The notes beneath the pieces were generated by a model that was given only the letters and a program-made list of their open reading frames with translations, had not been told where the DNA came from and searched no databases. Position numbers and translations under genes: made by a program. A stretch of 64,000 bases of DNA. It comes from Apostichopus japonicus. Taxonomy: Eukaryota > Echinodermata > Holothuroidea > Aspidochirotida > Stichopodidae. Position 1 is the stretch's first letter. Each line of letters starts with the position of its first letter. The stretch covers positions 27,727,611-27,791,610 of the forward strand of contig NC_092576.1 of the NCBI RefSeq assembly GCF_037975245.1, given 5' to 3'. Shown piece by piece: positions 11,452 to 24,600 of the stretch.

Positions 11452-12897
11452 CTATTCAATTCTGACCGAAAAGAATAGGAACATAACAAAACACAAAGCA
11501 AAATATAAAGGGCCTGATGAACCGTTATTATAGTGTGCGTCGTTTGCTAAGCTCTCTGTTACTAAAGCAACCGACGTATCCATGACTACAGTAGGCCTAC
11601 TGGTCGTCGCTAAGCAGGGAATAAACGGTAGAGCGTTGACATCAATACCCTGATATTCAATCGGATTGTCGCATAACATTTCATATCGAAAATATTGACT
11701 TCTCAAGATCCAGGTCTTAAGGAATATAATGTTGCAATCGCAAAACCAAGGATTATCACGCAAATCGATGCCGAAGTCCCCGACAGGGTCAAATATCCCC
11801 TCGGGTAATCTGGTCAAATTGTTTCCTTGCAGATCAAGCAGATTAAGACTATTTAGTCCTTGGAGAGATGAAATGTCTAGCGAAACTATCCAATTATGTG
11901 ATAGAGAAACGGTAGCTAAGCGATCGTTACTTACGAAAGCATTTTTCGGCACATACGTGATTTTGTTCGCGCGTAACGATAACAAACGCAGATCAGGCAA
12001 ATGCAGTAGTAGTTGCGTAGGAATTTCACTTAAGGAATTATTGCGCAGAGTCAAAACCTCTAAATGATGTGGTTCACTTCCAAACAGCAAATCATCTACT
12101 TCATGTATGGTGTTATCACGAGCATAGAAAGAGTTAAGGTTTCTAAAAGCACAGAATACATTTTTGTCTAAACGATTAAGCCTGTTGAAGTTGAAGGAAA
12201 TGACTCTCAACAAACTTGAAGAAAAGCATGATTCACTAACCGTTAATATTATGTTGGACATAACATTCTCGTGGAGATGCAGACTCGTTAAGTTTGTAAG
12301 TGAACCATGTATAAGTTCATCAAAAGGAAAATCACTTAAGATATTACCAAACAGTTGTAATTCTCTTAACTGTTCTAACCCTCTGAATGAGTCAGGTGTG
12401 GTTGTATGTATCTTGTTGTACGCCAAGGACAGAGAGAGAAGTTTCATGTTCATGTGGAAAGCGAACGGTGGCATAGACACGATTTGATTCCAACCTAAGT
12501 TAACACTCTCCAGATCTTCTAGAACTAGCAGCAATTCCGTCGGAATCCTTGTCAAGTTGTTGTGCGTTAGACTCAGATAGGAGATGTGTGAATTGTTTCC
12601 AACCAGCGATTCATTCACAGCCCAAATTTGATTGTGCGGAAGGTTCAACGAGAGAAGATTGGGCATATATGGAAGGACAATCTGTCCTGACTGAAGACTT
12701 GGAATGTCAGTATTAGACACTAAAAGCAAGCTTGGCCAAGAATAGGATTGGCTTATCGGAAAGATAGTAGTGATGTTGTCTCTGTCTCCGTCACAGAAGA
12801 TACTACCGTAAGTGCACCGACAGTTTTGCGGACAAGGTTCCCCCTGGACACTGGACGCGAGGATCAGTAAAGCCAACTGAATGTTTACCGTCTCCAT
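11452..12897 (-). CDS. LRRNT/LRR/LRRCT surface protein, copy A
   Basis: A single-exon gene of 481 residues counted from METVNIQ at 12897. The frame is open upstream to 13014, with an alternative Met at 12960; I prefer METVNIQ because it opens a clean signal peptide (residues 1-19). LRRNT cysteines 22, 26, 28 and 35 follow Cx3CxCx6C. About 11-12 LRRs follow (LxxLxLxxN units such as LSYLSLTHNNL-like stretches). LRRCT (NPWFCDCNIIFLKTW) has cysteines at 386, 388, 409 and 428. After a 34-residue Thr/Ser/Asn-rich stalk comes a hydrophobic tail (about 463-478) ending RIE. That fits GPI attachment at NNGSSG or a single membrane anchor. There is no TIR, kinase or Ig domain, so it is probably an extracellular recognition protein; the ligand is unknown. 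It has a close paralog at 26727-28118. Confidence 0.88.
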   Translation of the reverse strand: METVNIQLALLILASSVQGEPCPQNCRCTYGSIFCDGDRDNITTIFPISQSYSWPSLLLVSNTDIPSLQSGQIVLPYMPNLLSLNLPHNQIWAVNESLVGNNSHISYLSLTHNNLTRIPTELLLVLEDLESVNLGWNQIVSMPPFAFHMNMKLLSLSLAYNKIHTTTPDSFRGLEQLRELQLFGNILSDFPFDELIHGSLTNLTSLHLHENVMSNIILTVSESCFSSSLLRVISFNFNRLNRLDKNVFCAFRNLNSFYARDNTIHEVDDLLFGSEPHHLEVLTLRNNSLSEIPTQLLLHLPDLRLLSLRANKITYVPKNAFVSNDRLATVSLSHNWIVSLDISSLQGLNSLNLLDLQGNNLTRLPEGIFDPVGDFGIDLRDNPWFCDCNIIFLKTWILRSQYFRYEMLCDNPIEYQGIDVNALPFIPCLATTSRPTVVMDTSVALVTESLANDAHYNNGSSGPLYFALCFVMFLFFSVRIE

Positions 12898-13369
12898 GTT
12901 GTCGTTTCGCCGTGCTAGGTTGAAAAATTGATAAATTTCCAAAGGATACGAGACTATCATTTGGGCATTTTTGCTTATACCATATACGTAAAAACATAAT
13001 AAATTCAAACGCACACAACCGTCGTGTTCATATTTCTTTTCCTACAACAATATCTGACACAAATATCACTTATTGATGCCAAGCAACTTCAGAACGTCTA
13101 CGAAAAAGTAAGAGAGAGAGTCACTGAACTGTAAATACTGTCTCTGAAATGATCTGCAGGTTGCGAGTTCATGAAATTAATTCTTTTACATTCTCCTGAT
13201 TTCCCCTAGACAGTCCTCTCTCTATGTTATTGCTATTGAAAGGTGAACAGTGGCTATGATCACTGAAGCTAGATCTGCTTTTAATAATTGTGAAATAGTA
13301 ATCGACTTGCCAGTAAACATTACACCCAAAAAATCGATAACTTACCTTAAGTTCTTTAGCTAGAAACGG

Positions 13370-13458
13370 CTAACTTGAAAAAGAAGGTACGAGCCTGCCA
13401 ATAACTCGAATGACGCAATGTATAGTGAGACGTGTTTGTATATTGTGATTTATAATGC

Positions 13459-13533
<75 letters not shown>

Positions 13534-13900
13534 CATTTCAATGAATGTCATCAAACATTTAAGTCGGTATAAATCGTTAGTGAGTGTCATAAAAAAAAAA
13601 AAAAATACAGGAAGCTTTTACGAAAAATATCAGTTGCAATTTAAGAATCCAAATTTGTTTTGAGAGTGGTAATTTATTCGTTTGTTAATGTAAATGATTG
13701 TCAACAAACTTTTACGACAGTATAAATTAACGCAGGATGCTTTTATAATGTGTTCATATAACTTTTACGACGGTATGAATTAATACAGAAAGTCAGCAGC
13801 AAAACATATAAACCAAAAACATAATGTATTCGTTTGTTACTGTTAATGAGTGTCACCACACATTTTACGACTGAATAAATTAACCCAGAAAGCTTTTATA
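13370..13900. repeat. Degenerate ~100-bp repeats plus TA run, LRR-A upstream
   Basis: Units with attcgtttgttaatgt, tgtca-caaac, tttacgac and gtataaattaacgcag repeat several times. A long TA run occupies 13461-13529. The same arrangement is at 28640-29130 in segment B, and related units lie at 9990-10320. Confidence 0.65.
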
Positions 13901-13970
13901 AATTGCATATTTTTAACCGTCTAATAACGATTTCTTTTTTACATTTTATTTTGTTAGCATTTGGGTATTT

Positions 13971-14335
13971 AAAGGCATTGAAGACTTGCCCCACACCGCG
14001 TGCCGCGTTATGAAATAGTTAACTTTCCGTTGCTTGCAAGTGAAGTTTTCTTCTTGTCGCTACAAAATGCAGACAGCAATGACACGTGATACCTTGATAT
14101 CTTTAGCTGGAGTTGCGATGTCCATCGCTGCTATGTACACTGTGTGGTGGGTATTGACCGTAGCTGTATGTATAGACTGTACACTAGTGTCTAATTACCG
14201 ACGGTAGCAAGCTGTGTGTGTATATATTTTCTGGGATCGATGGTGGTGTCTAACACTTCTGTTACACCTCATTCGAAACTAGGTCAGATTTCCGGCGTCA
14301 GACGTTTCTTTGTGCGCGAGTCGTCACACCCTTTA
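13971..14335 (+). mobile_element. MITE family copy 1 (~365 bp, TTAA ends)
   Basis: Starts TTTAAAGGCATTGAAGAC and ends with a run into CCCTTTAA. It is the same element as 15140-15418, 18338-18705, 29198-29373, 30444-30803 and 33968-34364. There is no ORF. TTAA at both ends suggests a non-autonomous piggyBac-like element. Confidence 0.75.
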
Positions 14336-14789
14336 ACTTTAAAAAAAAAAAAAAATACGGGAAGCTCATTCTACAATGAGTGGGAAGTACGACTACGATT
14401 ATTACGACAGCTTTGAAAGTACTGCTCATGTTTTGTGGCATTTGTACCTTTGTTTCAAGCATGTGAGAGTGGTTTCAGAACTTGACCGACCGTGTAACGG
14501 GTGACCGTTCATGGTTGGTAGGACAGGGCCTTGTTATTAAATGGGATAGATCCTCCGGTTTGTTCTGTTGCTGTGTTGCACCGTATAATTGTGTCTGTGC
14601 TGTAGAAAAAAATATTTGGAGGAATTGATGTGATATAGTTTTAGGGGAAATTTGCCAGTTGGCAGGCAGTCCTGGAGGCGGTGAAGTCTGACATTCGCCT
14701 TCAGGTTGAATGCGATTTTGTGCTGGGGAGGGGTGTTTCGTTTCGCTGCGTGCTGGTCGTCCGTTTTTGGTTCTTTAATGTTCCAGTGG

Positions 14790-14943
14790 GTGGTTGGAGG
14801 TTTGTCTCTACAGGTCGTTGGGCGTATTTACTTTTTTTTCTGGCTCGCTTGACTTGAGTTTTGTTTGTCAGAGTGGGCTGGTTTGGTAGTGCCGTTTGGC
14901 CGTGACGTTTAGGTTCCCGTAGGGCGGGTCACGTAAAAAGCAC
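14790..14943. repeat. Second copy of the ~150-bp repeat
   Basis: Matches 6345-6490 (gtgccgtttggccgtgacgt, gcgggtcacgtaaaaagcac). It lies in the part of segment A that has no counterpart in B. Confidence 0.7.
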
Positions 14944-15139
14944 GGTTACGACGATGAGTTGAGCATAAAGGGGTACGTAGATGACAATGATGATGTAAAA
15001 TTATTATGGATAGAGTCATTGGACATATAAAACGTAGAAAATGCATTTTGGGAGAAGATTATTAATAGCACGTTACTAAGGAATTGTAAGAAAAGTACTG
15101 TATGTAAAGTAATGAGATCATCAATTCTGAGCACATCTA

Positions 15140-15418
15140 AATGGTGTGAAGACTCGCGCAAAAAGAAACGTATAACGTCGGTAATTAGACACTCAGTGTA
15201 CAGTCAATACATACATGCTGCTGTCAATACCCACAACACAGTGTACAATGCAGCGATGGACAGCTCAGGTCCAGCTAAAAATAACAAGTTTTCACGTTTC
15301 ATTATTGCCTGCATTTTGAAATGACAAGAGAAAAACTTCACTTGCAATCAACGGCAAGTAAACTTGATAAAGATGGCAGCACTCTGTTGGGGCGAGTCTT
15401 CAATGCCTTTAAGGAATC
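15140..15418 (-). mobile_element. MITE family copy 2 (diverged)
   Basis: Reverse-orientation copy running from gtgaagactcgcgc to gcgagtcttcaatgcctttaa. It is shorter and more diverged than the others and lies in the part of segment A missing from B. Confidence 0.7.
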
Positions 15419-16498
15419 GAATCGACGGCGTGCACTATCGCGAGATGCGGAGAACGTTATATCTGTAACTGCTCTCTTCTGAAGAATAAAAAACTTGTTA
15501 AGATTAGACTTAGAAGTGTAAGATCAGACGATTGAGCAATACGAAAGATGAGGAAGGATAACGTTCAAGTAAATATTACTTAAAACTATATTCTTTAGAC
15601 AAAATACATATACACCTTTCGAACTTGTTTAGAGATATATTAATATGATCATTCCATCAGAGCTGCGGGTCAATGTATACACCGAAGAACATTCAAGTAT
15701 TGACTCTCTGAATGGGAATACCATGCATAGCAATTTTAACAATTCTTGTTCGAGTAGAACTACAAAAACGAAAAACAAAATAAACATGTAATATTGTTTT
15801 GTCAATATTCAAGGATTACTTATTTGCCGCAAACTGCAGTTATAGCCTAGAATATATCTAATTCATTGCAGACAGAAGAAGCTATATTTTCTAATTGAAA
15901 TATAAGTATCATCAGCAAAAAGAACAAGGGAATTGTTCAAAGCAACATTTAAGATAGTGTTCACGTAAATAATGAATAGTAGTGGAACCTGGGGAACCCT
16001 GTAAGTGGTATAAGATGATGTTTAGAATGCGTATTTTAAATGACTACTACTGCCGGCTATTGGAAAGATAACTAGCAAATCACGCAAGAGTCAATCCCCT
16101 TATGACAGTGTGACAAGTGTCACAGTGTGACAGTATCAAATGCTATCAATTGGTCTAGGAAAGACATCTATAAAATTGTCTCCAGTGTCAGGCGCACTGT
16201 GAATTTTTATCAATTGCATTTGCCAGGGCAAGCCTCGTGTATAGACCGGGTCAAAAAAACAAACTGATGTGCATTTAGGAAATTCTGCTTATTAAGGAAA
16301 ATATTCCGACGATTGCCGACATTAACGGTTCCAGAATTTGAGAAAGACAAGGCAAAATAGAATATGGCGATAATTACTTAATAAATGACTTTTGCAATCT
16401 TAAACGGATACGGCAAAACACCTTAATTATAAATGAAGTATTGAAAATGTGAGTCAGAGAATAATCAGTTTGACCGACATATGGTCGAGCGTGTAACT

Positions 16499-16590
16499 CC
16501 CCCCCCCCAAACACGCGAACTCTTTGCCTCCCCCTCCCCTCCCCTCCCACTCCCCATCCCCCTCCCCCACCCCTCCCCCGATGAAAACGT
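16499..16590. repeat. C-rich low-complexity tract
   Basis: An almost pure pyrimidine run dominated by CCCCTCCC. Nothing else is supported in 15420-17277, which has no counterpart in segment B. Confidence 0.8.
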
Positions 16591-18337
16591 GTGGATACGA
16601 CACTGGATTATCTGCTCAAATAATATGAACTTGCTCTTGAAAGGCAACCAGCTTTCTCCTGAATCCAATGGTTATTCAGTCCTAGTTTTCTTTCGATTTT
16701 GCTGGCAGTTCGATATTCGTGAACACTTTCAGACGGTGCAGCTATAGGCCTAACGGTTGTGCTAAAGTTCCCGTAGACTTAAGCTTCCAATTTGAAGAAA
16801 GAAAAAAAAATAAGCGAACAGGGTCACACTATATGACTTGGACGAGTAGCGTGGGAAATCTGTATACCAATGAATAAAGGGATTTGTATTCCAGCTGTGA
16901 AAGAAAAACGGTTCTTGTTTCTAACAACGTGCCATGAATATAGTCCACATCTCAGCTAACTAGTGAGGAATAGCTTTTACGTGGCGACAAAACGGTTTCA
17001 CAGAGGCCATATTAATTTGGTAATTTATTGTGTCAGTCATTGTGGGAAATCATATTTAGTATCCAATCGTAAGGAAAAGATTGCATGAGTATGTGATGGA
17101 TACACGTCACCAAAGTATCAGATGACAGCATCGCATATCATGACTGGCTAACTTGTCACTTAAAGTCATGCTTCATAACTTTGTGACGGGTCATTTTATT
17201 TAATTGTGACGATGTGACAGTTGCATTCAAGCGAAATCGTTGTTGGATTTCAATTTTAATTGTCAATTTTCATATTAATCATGTATTTATTTGTATTTAC
17301 GGTCAGTATGGATGCATACATGAGACCAACGCTGTATTCTTTTGACAGGTGTCATTATTGCATGTTGTTTGTAACTAATATCCATCTTCGTGGCGTTCCG
17401 GAAAACGCATGTTTGCGACGTAGAGATGGCGCTATTGCCTTTTCCCATCTGGTAGCATAAGTTATGTAACTGCTTTGCCCCATAATGGCACAAAATCCGC
17501 CGTCAATTGAGAATTTCCCCTGAAATCACGCTAGAAACATGGTAGAAGGCACAGGAATGGTATGGGAACGATAAGGTGACATCGATTTGTTAAACAGTTC
17601 ACTTCTTTAAAGTACAACTGTTCTGCAAAGCAAAGCATTTTAGAACAAAAAGGCACTGGTTCCTTCTTGACCATTGGCTTTACGAGAATTAACTGCTTTC
17701 AATAACTTAATATCAAAATCTTGGGATTAATTACAGAATATCAAATTCTAATCCCGCTGATACTTTGGAAGATATATCATACGACTTAACATTTTCCACA
17801 TAACGTGTGGAGTTGAACACATTTTCGTCATTGTAGGCTACTGTGAAGCGATTGAGGTAAAAAAAAACAATGTTAAAGTTATTAGAGTGTCTGATATTTC
17901 TTTCTCATTCATAATTAACACATGTTGGGGGTCTGTTTATTTTTTATAGTTTCGTATTATTTGACTGTACGTTTGTAAGGATTTCCCAAATTGCTTTGTG
18001 TTTCCGTTGCACACCCTTGTTTGGCTTTCCATGCAGAATAAGTGCGGTGAACTTGTTCCTCCAGAGTCGGTACATATGTGGATCGCTTCTTTTAGTTTAT
18101 CTCGCATTTATGTTTTGTATTGCTTTGTGAATATCACTGTTCAAACCAGTTCGGCTAAAGGTCCCTTTTGACTCTTTTCTTTCTTATTGGAGCATGTTTT
18201 TCCAGAGCCTATTGAAACATTGAATTCCGTATGTCCAGGGCCTTGTTAGGGTTGTTTTCTTCTCGCACATGATCCTATCGACTATTCCTTAGATTCGTAG
18301 TAAACTCAGTATTTTCGATTCCCCTTACATCCCTTTA

Positions 18338-18705
18338 CTTAAAGTGAGTGAAGACTCGCCCACAAAGAAACGTCTAATGCCGGTAATCTGACCTAGTTTC
18401 GAATGAGATGTAACAGAAGTGTCAGACACCACCATCGATCCCAGAAAATACACCCACAGCTTTCTACCGTCGGTAATTAGAACACTAGTGTACAGTCAAT
18501 ACATGCAGCTGCGGTAAAAACCCACAGCACAGTGTACAAAGCACTCGCTGGACATCTCAGGTCCAGATAAAGATAACAAGGTATCACGTTTCATTACTGT
18601 CTGCATTTTGTAGCGACAAGAAGAAAACTTCACTTGAAGGCAACGGAAAGTTAACTTTCTTTCAGAGGGCGACACGCGGTTTGGGGCCAGTCTACGATGC
18701 TTTTG
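18338..18705 (-). mobile_element. MITE family copy 3
   Basis: Reverse-orientation copy starting cttaaagtgagtgaagactc. It is the counterpart of copy 5 in segment B, so it predates the segmental duplication. Confidence 0.75.
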
Positions 18706-20524
18706 ATCATCATTTGTACGGTTTTGCGTCTGGGCGATTTTTGGCTAACGTTACACAGCCATGTAAAGAATTTTGGAAATTGATCACTTAGCCTTACATG
18801 TAATATACATACATTCTGAAGATGGTTTTCGTACGAGGTGTAGACATGATCTATTAATGCATTGGCGGGTGGGCACATTTACCATTTGAGTATGACTAAA
18901 GCACTAAATTTCTTGTTTCCATGTATTTTTCAGCCCATTCAGTAATTGTTAATATTGAAGTCCCCGACCACTATGATATCTGTGTACGAAGCGTCCCGGG
19001 GAAAAACCTTGAAGACTGGTACCTGTGTTTTTTATCAGACGTGATGTGAAAATTGGGTAACCGTTGGCCCGTTAAAATGAATAAAAGCGTCGCGGGATTC
19101 CGTGACTAGAATTTCGCGAATTGTTAGAAGAATTTTAGAGTGCAATAATTTTTTTACGATTCGATGCAAAGGTCTATGGGAAAAGTGAAAATGTTACTAC
19201 ATTTTGGTGCGGCTGAATTTACGGCTGAAAATGTGCGACTGGCCGTGCGCTTTACAGTACGGGTAGCTTCAGTTAGGTCGTATCTAGAGTCCAGCTATAG
19301 GCAGCTTTGCTATAACTGTTAATTTGAAGCCATATTGACTTCAATGTTGGCACTGTGTAAAGTAAAGCGTGTAAGTTTATACAAGGTAACCATTTCAGTA
19401 AACATCAGATGAGAAAATGTACATTTTTAGGCCTATTCATGCCTGTTGTGTAAAATAGCACCGAGTTTTCCCAAACGTATAGGCTATTCATGTTATTATC
19501 TGTCCTTATTTTTCTTTTTAATGCGAAAACAATGTCCCGATAGGTAAGAGCTTGTTAGTGGCGTACGGGCGTTATAAGCTAGGCCTACGTTATAATTGTT
19601 GCCTGTAGGAACAGCTGCCCGGTTGCGACTTTTATAAAGGCCTATACTCATGCAGGCCGGTTTTCTTCATAGTATGCCACCGTGATTGGCGGCCCACCCA
19701 CGGGCTCTCTGGTGGTATTCCTACCACACACCAACGGCCAGAGAAAATAAGTCTCGACAAACGGTGCCAAAATCGGCCTCGATTTGAAGCCGCAAGTCAC
19801 ACATTTTCACCGCCGCAAGAACTTTAAGCTGCATGTATAGGTGATTATTGCGTTTGATATTTTATCTTCCTTGAAAACAATAAAGATTTGTGTTACCATC
19901 TGGCACGGATTCATGGTTCCTAAAACGCTTTTCAACCCGCACACACGCACGAAAACTGAAAGTAGCTATTAACATATATCCTGGCGTGAAGATCTACTTA
20001 TAGATCTAATTTATAGCCTAAATATACCTAAGAATGAAAACTTTGACGTCTAAAAGGTAATATATTTTTTCTGGGGTAGGACCCTAGCACCCCCCCCCCC
20101 CAGCGTGAGAGTTGGTTTGAACGACCTCAGGTCAATCCACACCAATTTTGCAAATCCTGTATACTCCCCTAATTAAAAAGTTATTCCTGAGCTGATGTTA
20201 GTATGTTAGTAAACCCACCCCATCCCACTCGCCTTCATCCGTTCTCGCTTCGAGTCGCACTGGTCGTAAAAGTATTAAACTTCATTGGAGTCAATATGGT
20301 AACGCATACCACGTGACCTGGTTTGAGCTCGTCACGCCGCAACTGATGGAAATGCGTACTAGCTTCGCATATGTGTTGTTGTTGTCCTCTGCAAATGTGG
20401 ATGAGCTACCGAGGTACGGTGTAAACACGCAGGGAGTCACAACAAGAAGTTCATTGCAGAAGTGATCTCAGAAGTTGACTAAGCCTACTCAACTTGGAAG
20501 GAAAAAGACGACCATAAGTTCAGT

Positions 20525-20671
20525 ATGAAGTCCTCGTTTCGATGTTTAGTTCTATGTGGTGTCTTTGCGACCGTCTGTTTAGTATCAGCTGTAAAGATTG
20601 TTGATAAAGTTGACTGTCCTTGTAGTAAACAGAGCCTGTGTCAGCCAGTAAACATTGCATACGAGAAAGAG
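20525..20671 (+). CDS. Duplicate CTBS first exon (exon 1A)
   Basis: A 147-bp open exon encodes the same 49 residues as CTBS exon 1B except Ala for Thr at residue 45, followed by the same first donor bases (gtttgt). No chitobiase-like exon 2 occurs before segment B. It is either a dead duplicate or an alternative first exon that could splice in phase 0 to 35201 across 14.5 kb. Intron similarity to copy B stops a few bases after the donor, and a 601-bp hAT-like element sits 51 bases further on. The lack of stops or frameshifts suggests the duplication is recent or the exon is still used. Confidence 0.7.
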
Positions 20672-20721
20672 GTTTGTTAGGTCGAATGTAGCGAAAAGTG
20701 ACTTTTGCTATGAGTACCAGC

Positions 20722-21322
20722 CAGGGGCGGACCGGGTCTTAAAACCGGCCCGGGAATTTTCCACCTAGACCGGGCCATTATTCATTGACAAATAGTGATC
20801 GCCATCTTGGGGGGAGGGTCTATGTGGCGCGGGTGTCCCCCTCCCATTGAGATTTTTTGAAGTTAGGAATGCGTAGATGCAAAACGGTGCTTTATTTCTC
20901 AATTTTGTAGGTTACAATAATTATTTAAAAATGACCAAAAAATAATTTTCAAGAAGCAACACTTGATTAAACTGAGGATAGTTAAGAACGCAAACAAAGA
21001 TAGACAAAAATATATGTTTTAGACTGGATTTGATTTAGTTTTCAAGCATTTTGTGACAACATGCTTGCAAAAAAAATGGAAAAAAAAACTTAATAAAATC
21101 CATTAGCACGGACGGGTTGCTAATAGCACGTTCTTTTGTTACGAACTAACAGACTAACTAACATGGTGATTTTATGAACTGATTCCCACAGTTAAATATA
21201 TATATTTCTACACAGCCCGTCTGTATTCTATTAACTACTATTAACCACTATTAACTACGAGGCTCCCAGACCACCGGGACACCGGGCATTGCGCAAATGC
21301 CCGTGTGGCCAGTCCGCCACTG
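20722..21322. mobile_element. hAT-like non-autonomous element, 601 bp
   Basis: Terminal inverted repeats CAGGGGCGGAC and GTCCGCCACTG are flanked by a perfect 8-bp target duplication, GTACCAGC (20714-20721 and 21323-21330). No transposase ORF is present. It sits just after CTBS exon 1A. Confidence 0.85.
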
Positions 21323-21611
21323 GTACCAGCAGTAATACAAAAGATCTTCACAATTTAAGAATTAGCAACAATGACGACTGAAATTTGAAATATCTTAAAT
21401 ATGCTTAGCACATAAGATGAGATATGGACCTCAGGTGGATTGCCCTATTGGGCACGCTACACGCCGTCGACATTGTCTTACCGCAGAATGGGGCGACACT
21501 TTTTCGTATTCGGGCCCCGGAGAGCGTATGGCAGTTTAGTGCACAATCGTTTGCTTTTCATGATGTTTATTACTATTTTCATAAGGCGAGTATACGATTA
21601 CATGTTTAAAC

Positions 21612-24600
21612 GTAAACATTAGTTAGTCACGAATGGCAAAAATCTAGTCACAGTGACTAGAGTTAGCTAGTTATTACCAATTCGTTAGTAGCAGACCAAT
21701 TTGCATGGTCGTTCGACTAACATAAATTAGTCACATAAATTTGTATGAAATTTTTTGACACTCACTAAGCATGTCATGTATGTAAGCGTGACGAGAATGT
21801 TCTAGTCTTCTGTTTGTTTACTTTCTATAACCTTCAGCTTTGACCAATGGCGTCATTATTTTTATCCAATCATCGTACCGTAGAATACCGTGTGCGCAGC
21901 TGATCAGAGATCAAAAATTCAGACGACGGCCGGCCGGCGATTACATATATACTGTATGCACGTACGTGGTACGTCGTACGTCGTGCTTGCGGCCATTGCC
22001 TAACTGCAGATAGAACAAGGCTATCAACAAAATGAGAAGATTCTTAATCATTTAGCAAACTGTCAGAAACAGTTTCAAAATGTCGTCAGTTACGTAAGTT
22101 CAATCACAACTGAAATTCTGATAAATAATAATTGACACAATTGACATAATGTTCAAGGAAGGTTTGAATATCCGCGATATGTTTGGCTGGAAAGTATGGG
22201 TAAAATTATAACGTTAGGCCTTAGTAAGCAAAACTGTTGCTAACGCTAGGACGAAGCTAGGCTAGGAGTTTAGTCTACCTGGTGTAGCCCACATGCGCTC
22301 GTAGATGTATAGTAATATAGTATCAGTAATACACACTTCTATGACATATTTTATATAAATGTGTATTATTAGCTGGTATACTAGGCCTATATTTTTAGTA
22401 TAATGTTAAGAACGCCTGTGGTGTAGGCTAGCATACGTCAAGTTTCTAGACACTTCGTCGACCACCAACCCCGTCTGCATTTCGTGCACTCTGAACTGAA
22501 GATCTTCGGAGTGGGACTTACCTTCTGCTCTTGTAGGCTAAAGTACATGGTACTCATATTTTAGGATATTTTTGCTAAACTTGGAAGAACCTGGTGTTTA
22601 ACTAAGGACAAAAACTCAGTTTCAATGCATGAAATACCCATAATGTTGTTAGCTTAGGCCTAGGCCTCAGGTTCATAGTGGCGCTATGTTAGTATCCTAC
22701 TTCCTACTCCTAGACCAAGTCTACACCAGCTGTAGCAATGTTGTAGGGTTCTGTATCCTAAGTGGAGTGGCTGCTGAGTGCTAATACCCTGGACAGAGAA
22801 TGTTTTGAGTCTTATTTAGCAAATAATCCACAAAGGTATGCATTTTCTGCTCCTGCATATCTGCATCAAGGGGTTTTGAGCCTACTCAGCCTATCATTAA
22901 TTTTCTGTTGTTTGTCTATTTGCAGAGAAAGTTGATGTGCCAAGTCCTCAGCATTCACAGCTATATACTTTGAATGGCTGTGGTATCAATGGACTCAACT
23001 GGTTAGATGAGGTAACAACAAATTCCAAACAACTCTGACAGCAGAAATAGATATCCTGATACTTCCATGGGAGATCTACTGTAGTAACTATAGGAACCAG
23101 TGCTTGCCACCCATGGAGATTAAGGTAATTTGACGAGCAACAAATTTGAATGTTTTATCACAAATTATGCCCCCTATCTATCTCTTGTCCCCTGTACCTG
23201 TCTTTAATACAGTGTAACAACCTATGCATAAACCTTTAAATGGACTGGATATGTTATTGAGGTGAACTGTGTACCTAGATAGCATTTCAGTAAGCTTTCC
23301 TTTAGACTAAGTACATACTGTTATAGTTAGGCTGTGGTTTACAAATCCCAATGATCCAGTTTTGGCAAAGAACACCTTCAATTTTATTCTCTTATTCTGA
23401 GTAACTTAACAGTTGCACTGGAGTGACAGGCATCAGTTTCACATGTTCCAAACAGATCAGGAATACATTGGGGTATGTCCTGTAGGTCAGTTTGGGAGGA
23501 ATCAGCTTAGCTAAACAAAAGTAGTTTTCATCACATTTCAGAGCCAGAGACGAAAAAAGCCCTCCCCGCTGACCCTTCTCTGGATGATGTTTCTGCAGTA
23601 TGGCAAGCCAGACCAAGTGGACTGTGATCCGGATACCAATAAAACCTGCAAGAATCATAAATGCACCCAACTTGGTCAAGCTTATCAAAATTGGTGACTA
23701 GAAATGTTGCTGCAGACGTAGACCTGGTTAATGCTTAACCAGTATTGCTTATATGTGTATTTACACACTGCACAGTGCATACTGAAATCTCCGAAAAGAC
23801 ATCTTTATGGACAAAACATGATAATTGCAGAGAATTCTGTTGTGGTTTATATTGTAACGACTATAAAAAGTATCATTTTGGTATGAAAAAAATTCATCTC
23901 TCACTTAAGGTTGCATACTCCTATTAGAGTCTATATCCATTCCCTCGATTGTTCTCCTTCAGGAAAAGTGCCAAAAAGCAGCGGGAGAATAATCTTTTTT
24001 TGACCTGTTATTAATCATAATTTAGTTTTTAGTGGCTTGCATGTTGAAGAGCATATATGGAAGTACATATGGTGGGTACATTGGGTCAATTGAGGCAGTT
24101 TTAGACCCCTTTAGGCTTCACAGGAGCAGCGTAGGAAAATTGTTTACCACTGAGTGAAGAGGTTTGTTTACAAGTGACAAAAACTTCCGGGTCGAATAAC
24201 AAAATATCTACATGGTCATGATACAGAAAATTGTAAGGGCTTTGAAAGGCCAACTTGTCAGCTATCCGGTGATAGGTAGCATTCAGCTAGTGAAAACTTC
24301 TATCTAGACTTAGAGACCACATTACTTTTGTGATTTAGTGTGTAAGTCAATGGGGCTTGTAATAGGCGTATGCTACCTTAAATATAAGGAACAATCTGTG
24401 ATATACAGTGCGCATTATGCAATCAGTGAAATAACCACAGTACGTAAAGACATAGAGAAGTTGTGGCGGAATGGTTAGGGCACTGAACACGTGATTGCAT
24501 GATCGTGGGTTCATGTACCAACCTGGTCCATAAGTATGTATCTGTAATGAAGACACTTTAATCTCAATTGCCTCTGTTTACCCAGGTGTATAGGGTACCC

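Larger units (their letters stand above)
11375..20677. repeat. Segmental duplication, copy A
   Basis: Direct duplicate of 26633-32946 with very high identity in shared blocks: 11375-14150, 17278-18705 and 19430-20677. It carries LRR-A, MITE copies and CTBS exon 1A. About 3.1 kb (14150-17277) and 0.7 kb (18706-19430) have no match in copy B. Confidence 0.85.

Noticed and set aside
11729-12487. Plus-strand frames opposite LRR-A (and the same opposite LRR-B)
   Set aside because: Antisense shadows of the LRR coding sequence. They are conserved only because the two genes are near identical.
17950-18170. Short frame conserved in both duplicated segments (also 30079-30276)
   Set aside because: Conservation follows from the duplication. 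There is no domain and no consistent start.
22080-23032. Two-exon gene (ATGTCGTCAGTTAC donor to 22927 acceptor)
   Set aside because: Splicing gives a stop after seven codons. It is kept only as a curiosity inside the possible 4.8-kb element.
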